Of a DNA stretch of 64,000 nucleotides, positions 62,298-64,000 are shown one piece after another (the stretch's first letter is position 1; each line of letters opens with the position of its first letter). The stretch comes from Calliopsis andreniformis (Eukaryota > Arthropoda > Insecta > Hymenoptera > Andrenidae): positions 1,364,001-1,428,000 of the forward strand of contig NW_027480482.1 in NCBI RefSeq assembly GCF_051401765.1, read 5' to 3'. A program made the translations under genes and the position numbers. The notes beneath the pieces are model-generated. The model searched no databases and was not told where the DNA came from. It was given only the letters and a program-made list of their open reading frames with translations.

Positions 62298-62982
62298 AGG
62301 ATTGAGTGTTGAATATTGAGTATTGAGGATTGAAGATAGAGGATTGAGGATTGAGGGTTGACGATTGAGGACGAGGTTTGAGGATTGCGGATTGAAGATT
62401 GAGGATTGGGTATTGAGGCTTGAGGGACGAGAATTGAGGATTGAGGCTTGAGGACTGAGGGTTGACGATTGAGTATTGAAGATTGAGGATTGATTACTGA
62501 GGATTGAGGATTGAGGATTGAGGATTGAGGATTGAGGATTGAGGATTGAAGATTGAGGATTCAGTATTGAGGATTGAAGATTGAGAATTGAGGATTGAGG
62601 ATTGAACATTGAGCACTGAGCGTTCAGGGTTGAGTGTTGAGAATTGATGTTTGTGGATAGAGATTTGAAGATTGCAGATTGTGTATTGAGTATTGAAAAC
62701 TGTGGGTTGAGGATATGCTATTGGGGATTGAGGATTGACAACTGACTGCTGAGGACTGAGGGCTGAAGATTGAGGATGCAGGATTGAGGATTCAGAATTG
62801 AGGTTTGAGGACTGAGGAATGAGGATTGGGGGTTGAGAATTGAGGATTGAGGATTGAGGATTGAAGATTGAGGATTGGGTATTGAGGATTGAAGAATGAG
62901 GATTGAGGATTAAGGATTGAGGATTGAGGATTGAGGATTGAGGATTGAGGATTGAGGATTGAGGATTGAAGATTGAGGATTG
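62287..62982 (+). repeat. 0.7-kb block D15, copy 2
   Basis: Partner of 61003-61698. The 588 bp between the copies matches 59519-60230. Confidence 0.85.
62620..62754 (+). repeat. Gamma landmark 19 (gamma2)
   Basis: Gamma2 form in D15 copy 2, with TTGTGTATTGAG after the TTGCAG unit. Confidence 0.88.
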
Positions 62983-63449
62983 GGTATTGAGGATTGAACA
63001 TTGAGGTTTGAGGATTGAGTATTGAGGATTGAGGATTGAGGATTGAAGATTGAATATTGATGATTGAAGATTCAGGATCGAGGATTGAGGGTTGTGGATT
63101 GAGGACGAGGACTCAGGGTTGAGTATTGATGTTTGAGTTCTGAGGATTGAGGATTGAGGATTGAGAATTGAGGATTGTGGATTGAGGATTGAAGATTGAG
63201 CATTGGGTATTGAGGACTGAAGAATGAGGATTGAGCATTGAGGAGAGAGGAATGAGGATTGAAGATTGAGTATTGAGGATTGAAGATTGAGAATTGAGGA
63301 TTGAGTATTGAAGATTGAGGATTTGGGACTGAGGATTGAAGATTGAGGATTGATGATTGAGGATTGAGGATTGAGGATTGAGGATTGAGGATTGAGGATT
63401 GAAGATTGAGGATTGGGTATTGAGGATTGAAGGATGAGGGTTGAGGATT

Positions 63450-63509
63450 GAAATCTGTGAATTGAGGATATTCTATTGAGGATTGAGGATTGACAATTGA
63501 TTTTTGAGG
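63450..63509 (+). repeat. Alpha landmark 33 (alpha1)
   Basis: Consensus alpha1 with ACTCGGG downstream. Last landmark before the window ends. Confidence 0.88.
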
Positions 63510-64000
63510 ACTGAGGGCTGAAGATTGAGGATTCAGGATTGAGGACTCGGGATTGAGGTTTGAGGACTGAGGATTGAGGATTGAGGATTGAGGATTGCGG
63601 ATTGAAGATTGAGGATTGAGGATTGAGGACTGAGTATTGATTACTGAGGATTGAGGATTGGGGATTGAGGATTGAGGTTTGAGGACTGAGGAATGAGGAT
63701 TGAGGGTTGAGAATTGAGGATTGAGGATTGAGGAGTGAAGATTGAGGATTGGGTGTTGAGGATTGAAGAATGATGATTGAGGATTGAGGATTGAGGATTG
63801 AGGATTGAGGATTGAGGATTGAGGATTGAGGATTGAGGATTGAAGATTGAGGATTGGGTATTGAGGATTGAACATTGAGATTTGAGGATTGAGTATTGAG
63901 GATTGAGGATTGAGGATTGAAGATTGAATATCGATGATTGAAGATTCAGGATCGAGGATTCAGGGTTGTGGATTGAGGACGAGGACTCAGGGTTGAGTAT

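Larger units (their letters stand above)
1..64000 (+). repeat. Heptamer satellite array spanning the whole window
   Basis: The basic unit is the 7-mer TTGAGGA, read head to tail on the + strand from the first base to the last. Common variants are ATTGAAG, ATTGAGT, ATTGTGG, ATTGCGG, GTTGAGG, ACTGAGG, TTTGAGG and ATTCAGG, written from the A of the unit. No non-repetitive stretch of 300 bp or more was found, so this entry also covers every interval not listed below. All units face the same way. The 7-base phase is broken mainly by recurrent 6-base units (ACGAGG, ACAAGG, ACGTGG, ACGGGG, ATGAGG) and a rare 8-base unit (ACTAGAGG). The + strand is nearly C-free. On the - strand the array is open in all three frames, giving an Asn-Pro-Gln-Ser-Ser-Ile-Leu repeat, which is a property of the period and not evidence of a gene. 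The array extends past both window edges, so its full length is unknown. Confidence 0.98.

Noticed and set aside
282..63509. Bacterial-type promoter in the alpha landmarks (TTGACA plus TATTCT)
   Set aside because: TTGACA lies downstream of TATTCT on the + strand, the wrong order and spacing. No TATAAT-like box follows it, and any match recurs simply because the landmark recurs.
1..64000. Dozens of long - strand open frames as genes for an Asn-Pro-Gln-Ser-rich repeat protein
   Set aside because: All three - frames are open alike, which follows from the 7-base period. Frame ends coincide with variant heptamers, several long frames overlap in different phases, and none has a domain outside the repeat, a ribosome-binding site or any other supporting signal.
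1..64000. CRISPR array
   Set aside because: Repeats are 7 bases with no spacers of regular length. The higher-order copies are hundreds to thousands of bases and adjoin one another.
1..64000. Telomeric repeat of the TTTAGGG type
   Set aside because: Same length and G-rich strand, but TTGAGGA differs at two of seven positions, and no TTTAGGG or TTAGGG run is present. Degenerate telomere-like origin cannot be excluded but has no positive support.
1..64000. Coiled-coil or leucine-zipper heptads in the translated repeat
   Set aside because: The peptide heptad contains Pro and Asn and lacks an a/d hydrophobic pattern with charged flanks. The seven-residue period comes from the DNA period.
1..64000. 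Transposon, retroelement, tRNA or rRNA embedded in the array
   Set aside because: I found no stretch departing from heptamer-derived sequence, no terminal inverted repeats or target duplications, no reverse-transcriptase-like frame, and no cloverleaf or rRNA motif on either strand.

Overview
The whole 64,000-base window is one satellite (minisatellite) array. I find no conventional gene, RNA gene, CRISPR array or mobile element in it. Every stretch I read is a tandem run of a 7-base unit, consensus TTGAGGA on the + strand (complement CCTCAAT), about 9,100 units, with substitutions and occasional 6- or 8-base units. The orientation never flips and neither edge of the window leaves the array. 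The + strand is almost free of C. The window has no feature that identifies the organism. A block this large, with nested higher-order repeats, looks most like eukaryotic satellite DNA, but that is an inference. Degenerate heptamer runs also exist between bacterial genes, usually much shorter.

The - strand carries many long open frames that read as a heptapeptide repeat (Asn-Pro-Gln-Ser-Ser-Ile-Leu). This follows from arithmetic. Seven is not divisible by three, so all three - frames give the same stop-free peptide, and all three + frames hit TGA once per 21 bases. Starts and stops on the - strand appear only where a variant unit creates them. I therefore annotate no CDS.

There is structure above the heptamer. 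About once per kb the array contains a diverged but still 7-phased landmark with a common 60-bp core holding ATATTCTATTG or a close variant. I sort these into alpha (60 bp, 33 copies), beta (128 bp, 11 copies) and gamma (135 bp, 18 full and 1 truncated copy). Some pairs keep a fixed distance: beta to alpha2 is exactly 627 bp in seven places, and alpha1 to gamma1 is exactly 198 bp in five. These mark ancestral higher-order modules.

Layout: 1-1.6 kb is a copy of 21.0-22.6 kb. 4.0-13.2 kb is two copies of a 4.2-4.5 kb block, and 13.5-20.1 kb is a mosaic of further partial copies. 23.0-33.0 kb is two adjacent copies of a 5-kb block, each holding a 774-bp tandem duplication. 34-36 kb is shared with 41.6-43 and 51-52 kb. 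36.4-38.5 kb is a 1,021-bp tandem duplication. 39-55 kb is a mosaic of 0.8-1.6 kb shared blocks. 58-63 kb returns to the beta-alpha2 and gamma2 modules, with a 1,284-bp-period duplication. The pattern fits repeated unequal exchange at several scales. Coordinates were counted by eye: landmark positions should be exact or nearly so, while duplication edges are good to roughly 20 bp.
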